Of a stretch of DNA of 64,000 bases, positions 13,218 to 25,577 are shown one piece after another (position 1 is the stretch's first letter; every line of letters starts with the position of its first letter). Source of the DNA: Polymyxa betae (lineage: Eukaryota; Endomyxa; Phytomyxea; Plasmodiophorida; Plasmodiophoridae); NCBI GenBank assembly GCA_003693705.1, contig RBZT01000743.1:1-64000 (forward strand), given 5' to 3'. Position numbers and translations under genes: made by a program. The notes under the pieces were generated by a model. That model was given only the letters and a program-made list of their open reading frames with translations, had not been told where the DNA came from and searched no databases.

Positions 13218-15244
13218 ATGGGCGAGTCGGAGTCGGCCACAGCCGGCGTCGAGCAGATCCTTTCGCTATCTGTTGAGTTCGCCGCCAATGACCAATGTCG
13301 TGATCTGCCATCCCTGATCCAGACCAGCACGAACGAGGTGGCGGCTAGCTTCATCACAGTCCCATTGTTCCTGGCCGATCGTTGCGAGCCGCTGGCATAC
13401 AGCGACCTCTGTCTCTCTTTTGAGCAATGGAACACGCTTGTCGTATGTGCACATCGTTCATTCACATTTTTCTCCTTTTGTTTGCAGTTTTTCAAAAAAA
13501 TCACTTTTTTTATCTTCTTTCTCCAACCATTGTCAGGTTGGAGTCGTTTCAGACGACGACGGTTTATGGTCAGACGATCCGGCAACGGCCGCCGGCGCTG
13601 TTGACCGCCTGGAGCGTGAGCTGCGCTGGGCGAAGCACCTCTCTCTGTCCGCCGTTCTGCTGCCACGACCGCCCTCCGATCTGGCCCGATTACCGCGATA
13701 CGCCGCGCTTCTGTATCCGACCGTACTGGAGCACGTCTCGGCGTCGTCCGCGTTCCAGCTCTGGATCCGAATCGGCCTGAACCCGTCCTCTCCCGAGGTC
13801 GCCTACACGACCTGGCGGAAGCTACACGCCCTCTGCGAGAACTCTCTGCAATTCTACCCGGTGCTGGAGCCCGTTTCCGGCTCCGAACCCAGGGACGTAC
13901 CGGTCCGCGCCATGCAGCCCTGGATCGCCGAACACGTTGCCGCCATCGTACTGGACCAGACGTTTCCGAAGCCCGTGTGGATGGAGACGCTGCTGAACCT
14001 GTTGTTCCGTCACGATGTTCGCGTGATTGTGGGCCAGGCTGAGAACGCTGAAGACCTGGATCGTCTTGAACCTGTCTGTGAATGGGCGCATTCGCTCTGG
14101 AATGCGCAGCCGGCTCCGACTCAGGCCGAGGTGTTCGCTGCCGGATATCGCGATGTGTTGCAGGTTCCGCTACAGCCACTCGGAGACCATCTACAATCAC
14201 AGACTTATGAGGTAGGGTTTCTACTTTTTTTTCATGACAAACTTCTGAGTTTCGGATTTCAGATTTTCGAGAAAGATCCCGTCAAGTATGAAAGGTATGA
14301 AGAAGCGGTCTACCGAGCGCTCCTGGCCTGCAAACGCTGCGCTGATGGTGAGGAGATCGTGGTGATGGTGGTCGGTGCCGGGCGTGGTCCGCTCGTTCAT
14401 TGCGTGCTGAGCGCTTCCGAGCGATCCCGGCGTCCTGTTCGCCTATTCGCACTGGAGAAGAACCCGAACGCCTGTGTCACGCTACGTCACCTGTCTGCTG
14501 CCGTTTGGGGCCAGCGCGTCTGTTTCTCTTACACTGAATGCGAACCGGCGGCTTATTCTTGTATAGGTAGAGGTCGTGGAAGGCGATATGCGATCGTGGG
14601 AGCCGCCAGTTCAGGCTGATATCGTCGTCAGCGAGCTGCTCGGCAGTTTCGGCGACAATGAACTGTCACCGGAATGTCTGGATGGCGCCCGGCGTCTGCT
14701 CCGTCACGATGGTGTTTCGATTCCGTCGTCCTACACTTCGTACCTGGCTCCGATCTCATGCCCGCGTCTCTGGAACCAGATTGCCAGCTCGGGTCTGGCA
14801 TCACTCGAGACGCTTCATGTCGTCAATCTGCATGCGGTGTTCTCTGCCTCTCCGGTTCAAGAATGTTTCACGTTCTCGCATCCGGATAATGTCACCAACA
14901 ATCGTCGCCGTCGCCTTTTGTTCGTGAAAGACGTCGACGAGATCGTCATTCACGGGTTTGCCGGATTCTTCCGTGCAATCCTGTTCGATGGAGGCGATCG
15001 CGATCTGGTTGATATCAGCATCGAGCCGTCGACATTCAGCAACGGGATGTTCAGCTGGTTCCCGGCGTTTCTGCCATTACGTCGGCCGATTGTCTGGAGA
15101 CACGACGACCCGCTACAGGTCGAAATTTCCAGGACATCGCGCCTGGATCAGAAACGGGTCTGGTACGAATGGATTGTTGAACATGACAATATTGTATCTC
15201 CAATCCATAACCCGAACGGACGCTCATATTCCATCAGATTATAA
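13218..15244 (+). CDS. PRMT5: protein arginine N-methyltransferase 5
   Basis: This type II arginine methyltransferase makes symmetric dimethylarginine on histones and Sm proteins. The start is the Met of MGESESATAG. The N-terminal half is the TIM-barrel region (WNTLV; RYAALLYPTVLEHVS; GYRDVLQVPLQPLGDHLQSQ). The catalytic half has IFEKDPVKYERYEEAVYRAL, whose Phe is the PRMT5-specific active-site residue. The SAM motif VVGAGRGPLV and ALEKNPNA follow. Next comes the double-E loop SELLGSFGDNELSPECLDG, then GVSIPSSYTSYLAPIS, and the barrel end NGMFSWFPAFLP and IHNPNGRSYSIRL. All key residues are present. Three introns interrupt it. Codon use is more GC-rich here than in most neighbours, and both the antisense strand and other frames are consequently open for long distances. 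Confidence 0.95.
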
Positions 15245-15556
15245 TTGTCTTAATTACTCTATGCTAGTTCCCATCTTGATCATCTACTCTTTGAAAATCC
15301 CATCTTAGATCCACCATTAATCTTTCTAGCTCCGGCACTTGATAGTTATCGCGCCTTTCGGCAACATAGGGCGGCGCTTTTACTCCACTTTTCCGGCAAC
15401 TGATGGATTATAGCATGCTGAAAAAGCTAACAGTCTCATTTCAAGGAAATATCGCACTGAAACAGTTCTCTCAAAGTTGGAAAATTCAGTTTTCTGGCGC
15501 GTGCCGTTTTGGGACTTTGACTTTCGACAAAATGGTGCTTGAGGCGGTTCCTGAAG
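15245..15556. other. intergenic stretch downstream of PRMT5
   Basis: A 312-bp segment with no supported gene; it contains short AT-rich runs and the presumed promoter of the next gene. Confidence 0.35.
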
Positions 15557-16516
15557 ATGGCGGTCGTGTTGCATGCCAGGAATCCAACGCAAGGCCGTAT
15601 CGGTTGCGGTCGACAGCTAGCGCTTCACCGACATCCTCTTTTCGCCTGTAATCTTTCAATCAGGAATTATGACTCTCATAACACTGGATATCAAGGGGAC
15701 ATCAGCGGTCTCGTCTCACCAGCGTGGCCGGATCCATACCTCGAATTACTGTCCAGGACTGGACTGGTACGATGCTGATTTCTGATTTCCTAATAATCGA
15801 GCGGTTTTAGAATCAGTCGCTAATCTGATGTTGACCGAACCAGCTGTTCAAAGCGCTGAATTCGTCAAATTCATACAGTCACCGGAAGCCACGACTTTCA
15901 CATCGGCTGCATACTTCTACTTCATCGTTTGGAAGAAAGTACACACCTTGCGATCGCCAGTCTTGGCCGTCAGCAACCATCGTAATTGCGACCAACAGCT
16001 CGTGCCGGCAAAGTGCGTTTTAATGCGAACTCTTTGCTAGCAGTAACGATGTGATTCAGGCCATGGAATGAGATCTGGAAGGAGAATCCCAGGCTGCAGA
16101 AAGAGCTAGATGACAGTATAGCAATGTTTGCCGAAAGGTCCACAAACGCGTGCAGAAAGAGCATTAATAATTCTTTCATGATTAGGTATGCGGCACTCCT
16201 GCTCAGATACTCCCACGCCGATCCCATGCTGGATAGAGAGTTCTTTGACAATCTTTTTGATTTTACTTTAAGGATCCTCAAAGTTGGATTTGCCGCAGAC
16301 ACCGACTTGTTTCCAGCGATCCACCAGGAACTCAGACGAATGTTATATTCCAAGTCCTTCATGGGGAAGATTGAAAGCGATCATACTTCGAAATTGCACG
16401 TTCGCGAAAAAAGACGTATTCGAGATTCTCTAAAAGCCTGTTCGCCGCTGATCTCTGCTCTATTGCATTCTACAGGAATGCAGAGTACTCCTAGGAAAAC
16501 TTCAAGTTTCATCTAG
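15557..16516 (+). CDS. protein of unknown function
   Basis: The last exon (about 16065–16516) is convincingly coding: WNEIWKENPRLQKELDDSIA, then an Arg/Lys-rich helical stretch with DREFFDNLFDFTLRILKVGF and LRRMLYSKSF, ending at a TAG at 16514–16516. An upstream exon near 15810–15945 reads SVANLMLTEPAVQS…FVKFIQSPEATTFTSAAYFYF. The proposed start at 15557 (MAVVLHARNPTQ…) gives a basic, Arg-rich first segment that could be a mitochondrial presequence, but its junction with the second exon does not resolve cleanly in phase, so the first exon is provisional. I recognise no family. The gene is convergent with pyruvate carboxylase, 150 bp away. Confidence 0.45.
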
Positions 16517-16665
16517 TAAGTAAGCGGCTAATTCGGATATATTGTGAATCTAAATTTATCGTTCGTTTATAGCGGTATTACTGCCGAAGCGAGCCAGGGA
16601 TTGCATTATTGAGAATCACGAATTGACAATATGCACTAAAGTTTATCAGTGATAAAATGCAGAAA

Positions 16666-19600
16666 TCAAGCCTTCTTGATTGTTGCAATCAGATCGCCGG
16701 CATTGATAGAATCCCCAACTTGAACGGCAACGCCTCCGATGATACCACTAACAGGTGCAGCGACCACCATTTCCATCTGGAGTAGAGTCAAAAAATGGGT
16801 GTGATTGGTTAAACATCAGCATCCAGACTGACCTTCATGGCGCTCAAGATCGCAACTGGATCGCCGACTTTGACTTCTGAACCAATTTCTACGCGAACAT
16901 CGATAACCACACCGCTCATTGGGGCACCCAAAGATCTGGGAAATAAAGTTTACACCAATCAAATTAAATGGGAATGTGCTGACCCTGGATCTGCAGGATC
17001 TGCAGGGATACGCCCCTTTTTATCAACAGCAATAACCCGATCTTCAACATAGACAGAACGAGCGTTTCCTGTTTGAAAATAAAACGAATGGCGTTGCCGC
17101 AACGGCAAACACACCGTTGATCTCCCAGAACATTTCTCGAGTTCCATTAGACTGTAACGAACCAATTGCAAGCAACTTGACAAAGAGTTTCTTTCCTAAT
17201 AACCGTCAGAGACCAAAAAGCGGCGGGCATTATCACTGACCTCGTTCAATTTCAAAATCATACTCTCGTCCGACTTGCAATGGGTAGAAGACGAGATTAG
17301 TGGGAAGAACTGAGATGTCCCCATATTTAGCGACAAAAGATGCAAATTCATCATAAACCTTAGAAGCAATAAGAATTTACAATTCACTTATACAAGTGAG
17401 ACGCTGCTAACCTGAGGATAAAGCGCTGCACTAAGAACATCCTCCTGCTTCATATCAACCAAGTTATGTTTCTTCTCGAGGTCTTGTCGCAGCTAATATT
17501 CATGCATAAGCCTCTAGGTAAATTACGAAACAATAGAAACCTTGTTCAAATCTAATGAAGGCAGAGTCTTTCCTGGACGATCCGTGAAGCAAGGTAGGTC
17601 TTTCACGATATCGGATCTCAAAGGCTCTGGGAATCCACCCATCGGAATTCCAATGAAGCCCTCGGAAAAATTCAGAGCCTTCGGCGTTTATCGAATTGCA
17701 GAAATTACCTGGAAGAACTGGACCACAGAAGTAGGGAAAGATAGGGTCCGGGCTTGCTTCTTGACAGATTCTTCGTTTAGTCCATTCTGGACCATAAACT
17801 GGGCCAGGTCACCAACTACTTTTGAGCTGGGAGTGACTTTGATGACATCACCAAGAAGCCGATTAGCCTACATTGCCATCTTAATCTAAGTAATGAAACC
17901 GCACAAACATCATACTTCAGCATAGGCCCGCTTAATTTCAGGCCAACTCTTGCCAAGACCCAGTTTGAAAGCTTGGTATTGGAGATTGGTATATTGTCCA
18001 CCTTTACTAGCTCATTAGCATGTCATGGCCAAACGAACGAACCTCAGACCTGGCATTTCATGGACCTAAAGAGAATTTTCAAAAAGAGCAATTGTAATTG
18101 CTGCTTATTACATACGTAGACGTCGGCATTTCCACTTCGAAGACTCGGGGATTCGAAAGGAGCATACATTTCTAATAACGTATTGAAATGAAATTAAGAA
18201 GCGACAGTAGGTATGTAACCTCGAACAAGTTCCCAGTAGTCATTGAGATCAGACAATTTTTCAGGGTTGAGACCAGTATCAAGCTCGGTACCTTCAAGAG
18301 CACCTACAATTGCTCCCATTGAAGGCTGTGATGTCAAACCAGACATGCAATCAATCGCAGCATCTACGGCATCAGCCCCAGATTCAGCGCAAGCAATCAT
18401 TGATGCAACACCTAATGATTAGTTCAAAGAAACGGCGACAGCAAACAAACATCTGTTTACCAGTGCCCGCAGTGTCGTGGGTGTGAACATGAATAGGCAA
18501 ATCGGGGAATTCCTTACGAATGGCAGAAACTAGAATACGCGCGGCCCTACCCACTATTGAACAACAAACGTTAAGCAATGCAAGGTTTACTTCGGTTTCA
18601 GAAGGCCAGCCATGTCTTTTATAGCCAATACATGAATATCCATTGCAACCAGTTGACGGACCAGATCAAGATAGTATTCGGTCGTGTATTTTTTACGCTT
18701 GGGATCTGATACATCACCGGAATAGCAAATGCATGCTTCAACAACAGCGCCGGCCTGAATTCATTACAATAATGCTTAAGACCAGCAAAGGTTTGATTAC
18801 CGCATGAACGGCATCAACTCCCAGTTTCAGATTTTCAATAGAGTTCAGTGCATCGAAAACTCTGAAGATATCAACGCCGTTCTTATAAGCACATTTGACG
18901 AAGTCGTAAACAACATTATCTGTCCAAACTGTGAGCTGTCACAATCCAGGGCTATCGTAATACCTGGGTAGGAGGTGTAACCAACAGCATTGGCGCCTCG
19001 TAGCCTAAACAAAAAATAAATGCCAGTCTGCACTCAGGTGCTTTGAGGATACTTACAGCATCTGGAATGGAATATTCGGTACGCGGCGCCTCAAAGTCCT
19101 CAACCTCGACCAAGGACACTCATGAAGGAACCGTAGGGACACATCAAAAGTGGCACCACCCCAGCATTCCAGGCTGAATGCTGGTGCTCTACAAACAAGT
19201 TATCAAATTTCCCACTTCATGCATGAAGGGCGTTTACAGTGCATATGAGGTGGCCTTTGCAATCAATTGCATGTCATAGGTTCTCACTCGGGTAGCGAGC
19301 AAAGACTGATGAGCATCACGCCATGTTGTGTCCATGATCAGCACCTAAGACCACAAAGCTTATTAACTTATTCAACAAGCAGGCCAATCACATACTCCTT
19401 TATGTTGGCGAATGGCTTTTGCAAATGCTTTCGGACCTTGTTTGAGGAGGATGTCACGGAAACCCGTTGGCGGGGCATCGGGATTAGAAGTAAATAACGA
19501 TATTGGGGGACCAGTTGGAGGCTCAATACAGCTGTCAACCTTATTCGGTAGATCGAGCCCGTTGACTTTAATATCAGACAGGAACATCAATAGTTTAGTT

Positions 19601-22019
19601 GCCTAAAACAATCTCTAAATGAACTACAGGAAGGAGAAAATTAGAGGCTCTTACTCGATCAGCAGACATACGATAAGTCAGAATCTCAGGAGTTTGGTCG
19701 ATAAACGTTGTGTACGCTCCCTTGTGTTCCAGGAAGTAGGGATGTGTTAGCAGTTTTTGTAGGAAGGGAATGTTCGTTTTTACTCCACGAATACGAAACT
19801 CTGACTTAGAATTAAGATTTAACTGAAAAGCTATTCAAGCACAAACCAGCAATAGCACGTAGTGCACGAATGACAGTTTCTTCAAACGTCATCGCGCGAG
19901 CTATGCATTTCACCAACAGCGAATCGTCTACAATGGTCCATTAATACTTTGTTTTTGAAGAAGCAACCTCAATACAATGTGGAGAAATTATGCTGCCGGC
20001 TCCGCTACATCCGTCTTGACGAACCCCAATTCCACCACTTGATCGGTAGACTTCAAGCCGTCCTGTATCTGGGCGGAAGTTTTCCTATGATAGACGATTA
20101 ACAAACAAAATTTCCCAATATGGTCAATGCAAAAGACCAACCATGGGATTTTCGGTCGTTATTCTCAGCTGCATAGCACATCCATGACACTTGATTTTGT
20201 CCTGGGTAATTTCTAATTCTGGAAGAGAAATTCCACAAGCAACTTCGAATTGGATTCGAACCAAGTCGAATCCCGTGACTTCTTCAGTGATAGTATGTTC
20301 GACCCTGAGGTTTCGAATAAGGTATAAAGTCAAATGGTTTCGACAATTGTTTCTACTGGATACGAGGGTTAACTTCAATCTGTGAACAATCATTAAGTAA
20401 GTACGGCGCGAAGCATTCATCAAAGAGAGCTTACAAAATAATGACGATCTTGATCATCGACGAGAAACTCGACTTGTTGAGCAGTTAATACAAGAATGCC
20501 ACTGTTACTAAAGACCACCAACCTGTTCCAGCATTGGAATATGACACTTCCTTGGCAATCTTTAGCGCATCTTGCAGTATCCGCACTCGAACCTCAGCGT
20601 TCAGGCACTGCGAAGGTGCTAGCTCAACAACCTAACGAAATATTGATTAAGGACATTCATGTGGTAATTTCTCGAAGTGACCTTCTGATAACGCCTCTGA
20701 ATACTACAGTCACGCTCAAAAAAGTGAACAACTATAAATCAAGAGAGTCGATTTTCCAGTCTGTTGGATTACAGAGAGCTAACCATTTCCATGAAGATCG
20801 CCCATAATTTGGACCTCAATATGTCTCTGAGATCACAGGAATCAGGAGACAATAAGAACAGCTTTAACTGCATCCCTAACCGGTTTGTTCAAAAAGCGCT
20901 CAGCAAAAACAGTCCCGTTGCCAAACGAGGTTATGGCCTCGTGTGTAGCACGATGGAATGCTTCCTTGATTTCAGAATTGTTGTGGACAATCCTAAACCA
21001 ATGGTCGTTAACTCGAAACCTAGAACGTCGAAAGTATCAGCAGACCGCATCCCTCGACCTCCACCTTGCAAATTATGAGCATTCAGTTGAAAACATTAAG
21101 TCGCAACTAACCTCCATACGCCGCTTTCAGCTAATGGACCAAATAAAAACAGATTAGAAATGATTGTAAGGGACCCCAGAAAATTCACGTACAATGATAG
21201 GGAACCCATGAGCGTTAGCAAAAGTGACGACATCCTTCCCGATATTACAATGTAGTTCTGATGGAAGTTGGGATTCATACCTGCTCATCTTTACAGGGGC
21301 CGTTGGAACCAGGAATTACAGGGACTTTTGCAGCTATTGCCAATTCCCGAGCATTAGTCTTAGAGCCCAATCTTTCAATAACGTCTGGTCTTGGTCCGAC
21401 GAAAATTATCCCAGCATCGATAACACGCTGAGCGAACTCAGAGCTTTCGGACAAAAACCCATCTGAGTCAGGAGTCAGAGCACTTCATATTTTAGATATC
21501 GTGCATACATCCTGGATGAATTGCATCTACATTATTTCTTGTGGCGATCTCTATGATCGAATCGATGTCGAGGTAAGCAGCAATGGGAGCCTTCCCTTCT
21601 CCGACCTGACGTAATGTAAATACCTTCAGTGATAACGGAGATATATGAAAAACCTGGTACGATTCATCAGCCCGGTATCTGTGAAGGCTCAATCGGTCTT
21701 CATGGGAGAATATCGAAACCGTTCGAAGTCCCAATTCGTAAGCAGCACGGCAGATCCGAATGGCGATTTCGCCACGGTTGGCCGCCTTTGAGAGGTCAAT
21801 AGCAATCCCGGATCCTTGCACCCAGAGCCATACCATGATCTTCTTGATCTTCTTATTAAGGCCATCTTTGGCAAAATGCCTCGCCAAAGCTCTGCTGGTC
21901 TCATACGTGCTCTGCCCTCCCAGAGGCCCCGAATTCTCATCGACAGATTCGGTTGCATACCACTGGGGCGTCCCATGATCGTGGTTCAGCCGAGGTTTTG
22001 GATCCGCCATGACCACCAC
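16666..22019 (-). CDS. PYC: pyruvate carboxylase
   Basis: This biotin enzyme makes oxaloacetate from pyruvate, bicarbonate and ATP. It spans over 5 kb because of many short introns. Reading on the minus strand, the N-terminus is followed by the biotin carboxylase start ([46 protein letters not shown]). The carboxyltransferase domain shows [14 protein letters not shown] and [11 protein letters not shown]. The C-terminal biotinyl domain gives [22 protein letters not shown] and [12 protein letters not shown]. The biotin-accepting Lys codon is at 16833–16835, and an intron falls directly after it. The stop is at 16666–16668. The first 60 residues are rich in Ser, Arg and hydroxylated residues and could be a mitochondrial presequence, but this is not clear. 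An intron separates KKIM from ANRGE. I saw no disabling break. Confidence 0.9.
16833..16835 (-). other. biotinylation lysine codon split from its motif by an intron
   Basis: The AMKM biotinylation motif of pyruvate carboxylase is divided by a GT–AG intron placed exactly after the Lys codon: AMK ends one exon and MEMVV begins the next. Confidence 0.75.
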
Positions 22020-22238
22020 AATGCACTTAAGACTGGAAAAGGATTAAGGAAATGCCGGTCGGCCCCGGCTCACTACCAGTAACCTAACTACTGTCAATTC
22101 TTAAACGAGGAGACAATCGTCTACGTGCTACGTTACGTGCTAAACGGGCTGCTCTGCGAGGCAGTTTCTATGAGAGAGGACATTTGAGTGACTTTCACCC
22201 ATTTAACACTGTTGAAGATTTGAATTTCATTCCGATTT

Positions 22239-22618
22239 CTATCTGGATATAGGCGTTGATGACACCTTATGGCGAAAATACTTCAGTATGCTGCCACAAT
22301 GCTTCTGATGGTCGAATGGATCCGTATTCAATTTCTTTTCCAAAATCTGGGTGGAGACACATTGTCCCTTCGGGTTGTTAGCTTCAGCTTTATCAATGCT
22401 AGCAGAAACCTCAGCTTTATCAATGCTAGCAGAAACCAACTTATTCAGATTGCTGACGACAGAGCCGGCAAATTCCCCAACCTTAGCCTCAGGATTGCTG
22501 CAGGCGACGTCCGGGACATTAAACGACATCGTCAGTTGCCCATGAGGTTGCAGCCAAACATATCAAAATACTTGTAAGCAGCAGTTGCAGAAGCGGGATC
22601 ATCTAGATTAGAGGACAT
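22239..22618 (-). CDS. small hypothetical protein with tandem 9-residue repeat
   Basis: A two-exon model gives about 103 residues. The first exon begins MSSNLDDPASATAAY; a GT–AG intron ending in CTGCAG joins it in phase to NNPEAKVGEFAGSVVSNLNK. The protein then contains VSASIDKAE twice in tandem and ends in a polar, Lys-rich tail. Without the intron, the second exon can instead start at its own MSFNVPDVACSN. I know no family for it; it looks helical and polar. It lies about 220 bp upstream of the pyruvate carboxylase start on the same strand. Confidence 0.45.
22383..22436. repeat. tandem duplication of a 27-bp unit
   Basis: Two head-to-tail 27-bp copies differ only at one edge base. On the minus strand each copy starts with GT and the first ends with AG, and the unit has no stop codon and is a multiple of three. 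It can therefore be read either as coding repeat or as a stop-free intron. Confidence 0.85.
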
Positions 22619-22798
22619 TTCCCATATGTTTGACGTAGTGGGGTCTTACCCCAATTGAACAGAAACCCAGAATGAGCGGTGATTGCAGCGTTCTTGATTC
22701 GTGCCGTGATCGCTGTCGCGCCGTTTCCGGCAAGGTTTCGCGAAGGCGAACACTGCAATTGCGAGTTCTTTCAATCATAGAACTTCGCTTGGATCGGG

Positions 22799-23476
22799 CT
22801 AATTCCAAAGCTCTTCAGCATTGAGCGACGAAGGGTCGTTGGCATCCTGTACCTTGACCTCATCGGAAAGCAGAGCGACCCCCACATGATACCCCATCTC
22901 GTTGCGGTTAACAGATTCATTACATAGCGAAAACGCAGATCGATAGGCCATTGATCCCGATTCCATCTTGTCATTCGTGTATTAGCCAAGACCTAATAAT
23001 TGATCAGCGGGATACAGCACAAATTTCCATCTCTTGAAGTGGCTGCAAGAGTGGTTATGCTCACTTCGTGCTGAATTGATCAAGAGCTGTGTTTGAACAG
23101 CATTCGAAGAGCGGACAGCACAGCGGCGATGACGAAGCGCCTCTTCGTTAACTGGTTTCATACACCACGAGATGAGCTTCAACAGAGGCTTCAGAGCAAA
23201 CTATAACATGCAGGGACATGATCCAGGTTCTCAAACCCTCGGCTGCTTGGCGCAACATATTTCAATCGAAGGAGGAATTCGGAGCGATTCCATTTTCAAA
23301 GACGGCTGTGTTGTTAACGTCAAGATCTCGCTTAATAGCTTCAATATGGAGATGACGTCACAAACTAAATGTTCGGCGGCCAACAACAACTCGAACTCTT
23401 GTACTCTACGACGTCCTGCTCCGAGTCGGACTTGGTTCGCTGATGGCGAGTCACTTAAACTCGGGCATGCTGGCAT
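22799..23476 (-). CDS. hypothetical protein, three-exon model
   Basis: Three minus-strand exons join in phase. The first reads MPACPSLSDSPSANQV, then a helical stretch around RRRVQEFELLLAAEHLV and ISILKLLSEILTL. The second continues CMKPVNEEALRHRRCAV and QTQLLINSARSEHNH. The third begins MESGSMAYRSAF, holds NRNEMGYHVGVALLSDEVKVQD, and ends NAEELWN before TAG. The final intron carries a CTAAT branch-like sequence before its AG. I do not recognise a family; the first exon suggests an alpha-helical or coiled-coil domain. A 147-codon frame on the opposite strand (23172–23615) overlaps the first exon and is the competing interpretation. Confidence 0.4.
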
Positions 23477-24142
23477 GGAATTGCAAATCTTTGCGAACCA
23501 CAGCGCTCATAAGCGGGTGGCGTCTTTAAGGTTTGTCAGTCGCCTTTTAGAGGGCGTCGTTTGGAAACTTAACGCCATGAGGCGGTCGCTGCAGGCGACA
23601 CGGCACGATCCATGACGCTCGTTTGAAACTTGGAACAGACCACGTTCGTGCAATCGAGTGGTCGTAGCATCACATCATTGCTGTGATACATTTGTCAAAC
23701 AAATTCTTGCTGGGAGAATGAAGCGATGGCGACAGCACTGAAAGTGATTATTCGGCATTGACAGAAACACACTCTTCAGTAATTGGCACAGTGGCTATTT
23801 CTTTAAGGCCCCCAGATTGGAAACAGCATGCTAATTGGTCTCAGCATTTGCGATCTATTTCGCTCTGTTTCTAACCGCTAGCCAGATCTACCAGATGTGG
23901 AAAACATATTCGTCGTGATGACTTCAGTGGATCAAAAAACCATTTTAGGCAAATACAGGCTAGGCCATCCTGGCCATCTGGACTTCCTACAAATATAGTC
24001 CTTTTAGCAACAGCTTTTATACTCTGATCGCCTCGATGAAAATTGCTGCGTTTCTGAAGGATCCTGTTCTAGGCTGTATTCACAACCTGAGCAACCCTAC
24101 CAGCCTTCATTTTAACCACGTTGTTTATCGAGATCACATCAA
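23477..24142. other. intergenic stretch, no supported gene
   Basis: This 666-bp segment lies between two minus-strand genes. All six frames are frequently closed, and I found no exon that could be joined in phase. No repeat or RNA gene is visible. Confidence 0.4.
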
Positions 24143-25283
24143 TCAAGATTTAACTGACTTGACGTCTAACAGCCGAGCTTCGGTTGATAGCTGCCTGGCC
24201 TTACTAGGGACTTGATATAAGTATAGCGAATAGCTAACCATTATTATAGCCAGTACTAATGTCAGCCTGAGTGGTATGCCAAACATTACACGCTGAATGA
24301 CAGCAACAACCACCATCTCAGCGAAGTTCGCGTACTCCTTGATGAGGACATCCAGGTGTCGTAAGACCAGCGATGTGCAGACACCGCCCAGGCCAGCCAC
24401 AACAAGAATCGCTAACGCATGCATATCAAAGCCCACAAGCAGATTCGAAAGAATCTCGGGGCGGAAAGCGATAATCGCAAGCAAATTGAACACGATGGAC
24501 CAGAAGTACAGGTAAATATTCTTCAACCAAATTCCCATGTCGCTTGAGTCCTTATGCTGTAATAACCACTGGAAGTAAACGCCGCCTAAGCTCGAGCAAA
24601 CGCCCTGAACCGACATCATAGCAATTGCGATGAGTCCATCGTCAGGACTGAAGCTCTCGCTTTGTTCGACAACGCAGGCAAGCATGAGTAATACTAGTCC
24701 ATACCATTGACGAGGTCTTAGCCATTTCTTGAAGAACCATTGTGACAGCAGACCGGAGAATACGATTCGCGTGTTGATGAGAATGCGATACGTTCCAGGT
24801 TCCATCAGTTTCAAATTGATGAAAGCAAGCCCTAAGTTGAAATTGAGTTGCAGATTTAACATCAAATTCTTCAAGAAAACCACCATTATACATTACATAG
24901 ACAGCTGCAGGGATGATGAAATATATACCATCTGGAAACTTGTTGATCAGAATTATGGATTTTGTTCTAATATCTGATGACGACTCTTCAGACCTGAAAG
25001 GAGATTACTTAGTTGGACCCAACAGATCAAAGTATTACGTGAAAAGGAAGATTGTCAATGATAATGTGATTTTGAAGAGTTCAATAAACAAGGTCATGGC
25101 CATGATCTATACTGCAATCAGAATCTAAAACTGATCAGAACGAAAATCTTGCACTTCGTATGGATATTGATGATCGTCAACATTTTCTGTTTGCCGCGAT
25201 TGAGAATTCTTTATGAGGATCGCTTGTGCAGACCAGAGCGCCACATAGGCGGTGATATAAAGCCACCGACGGTCAGGGGCCAT
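24143..25283 (-). CDS. SLC35A-like nucleotide-sugar transporter, copy A
   Basis: This is a multi-pass Golgi/ER antiporter of the UDP-sugar/CMP-sialic acid transporter family. The first exon (from 25283) reads MAPDRRWLYITAYVALWSAQ, the first membrane helix, and leads to a YPYE motif. A middle exon gives FPDGIYFIIPAAVYVMYNG, and the large last exon gives LAFINLKLMEPGTYRILINT, ACVVEQSESF, GVCSSLGGVYFQWLLQHKD, IWLKNIYLYFWSIVFN, GLGGVCTSLVLRHLDVLIKEYANFAEM and three more hydrophobic helices. The substrate cannot be told from sequence. The family usually has ten helices, and the visible exons supply at least eight. A clear paralogue on the opposite strand lies at 33110–34290. The lysine-containing tail (KSVKS) could bear on retention. 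Confidence 0.82.
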
Positions 25284-25577
25284 CCGGTGCTGTCAACCAA
25301 CTGTAATCATGTCGCGTGTAGCCAGATAATATCTTCGAGGGGAAGGTCAACGTTGACCAAGATCAGTCATGCGAACTTCGCCACAAGAAAAGATGCCTGA
25401 AACAACGTTTGCGCTAAACCCAAAACCATGCCATATAATGCATCGTGCCACTATCAAAGGGCGGACGAGCACGTATCCATTAACCAATTCTCTATTAGTA
25501 GGATGGTTCAACAAAAGCGAGACAAATCTCACACAATGCTACACTTTGGGAGGCAATTTGATATTACTATTAATACA

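Noticed and set aside
12908-14200. 430-codon open frame on the minus strand
   Set aside because: It is antisense to PRMT5, whose motifs are certain. Its protein is dominated by Arg, Pro, Ser and Gly, as expected of an antisense shadow in GC-rich coding DNA.
23172-23615. 147-codon plus-strand frame
   Set aside because: It overlaps a three-exon minus-strand model that splices in phase and looks more protein-like. Kept only as the competing interpretation.
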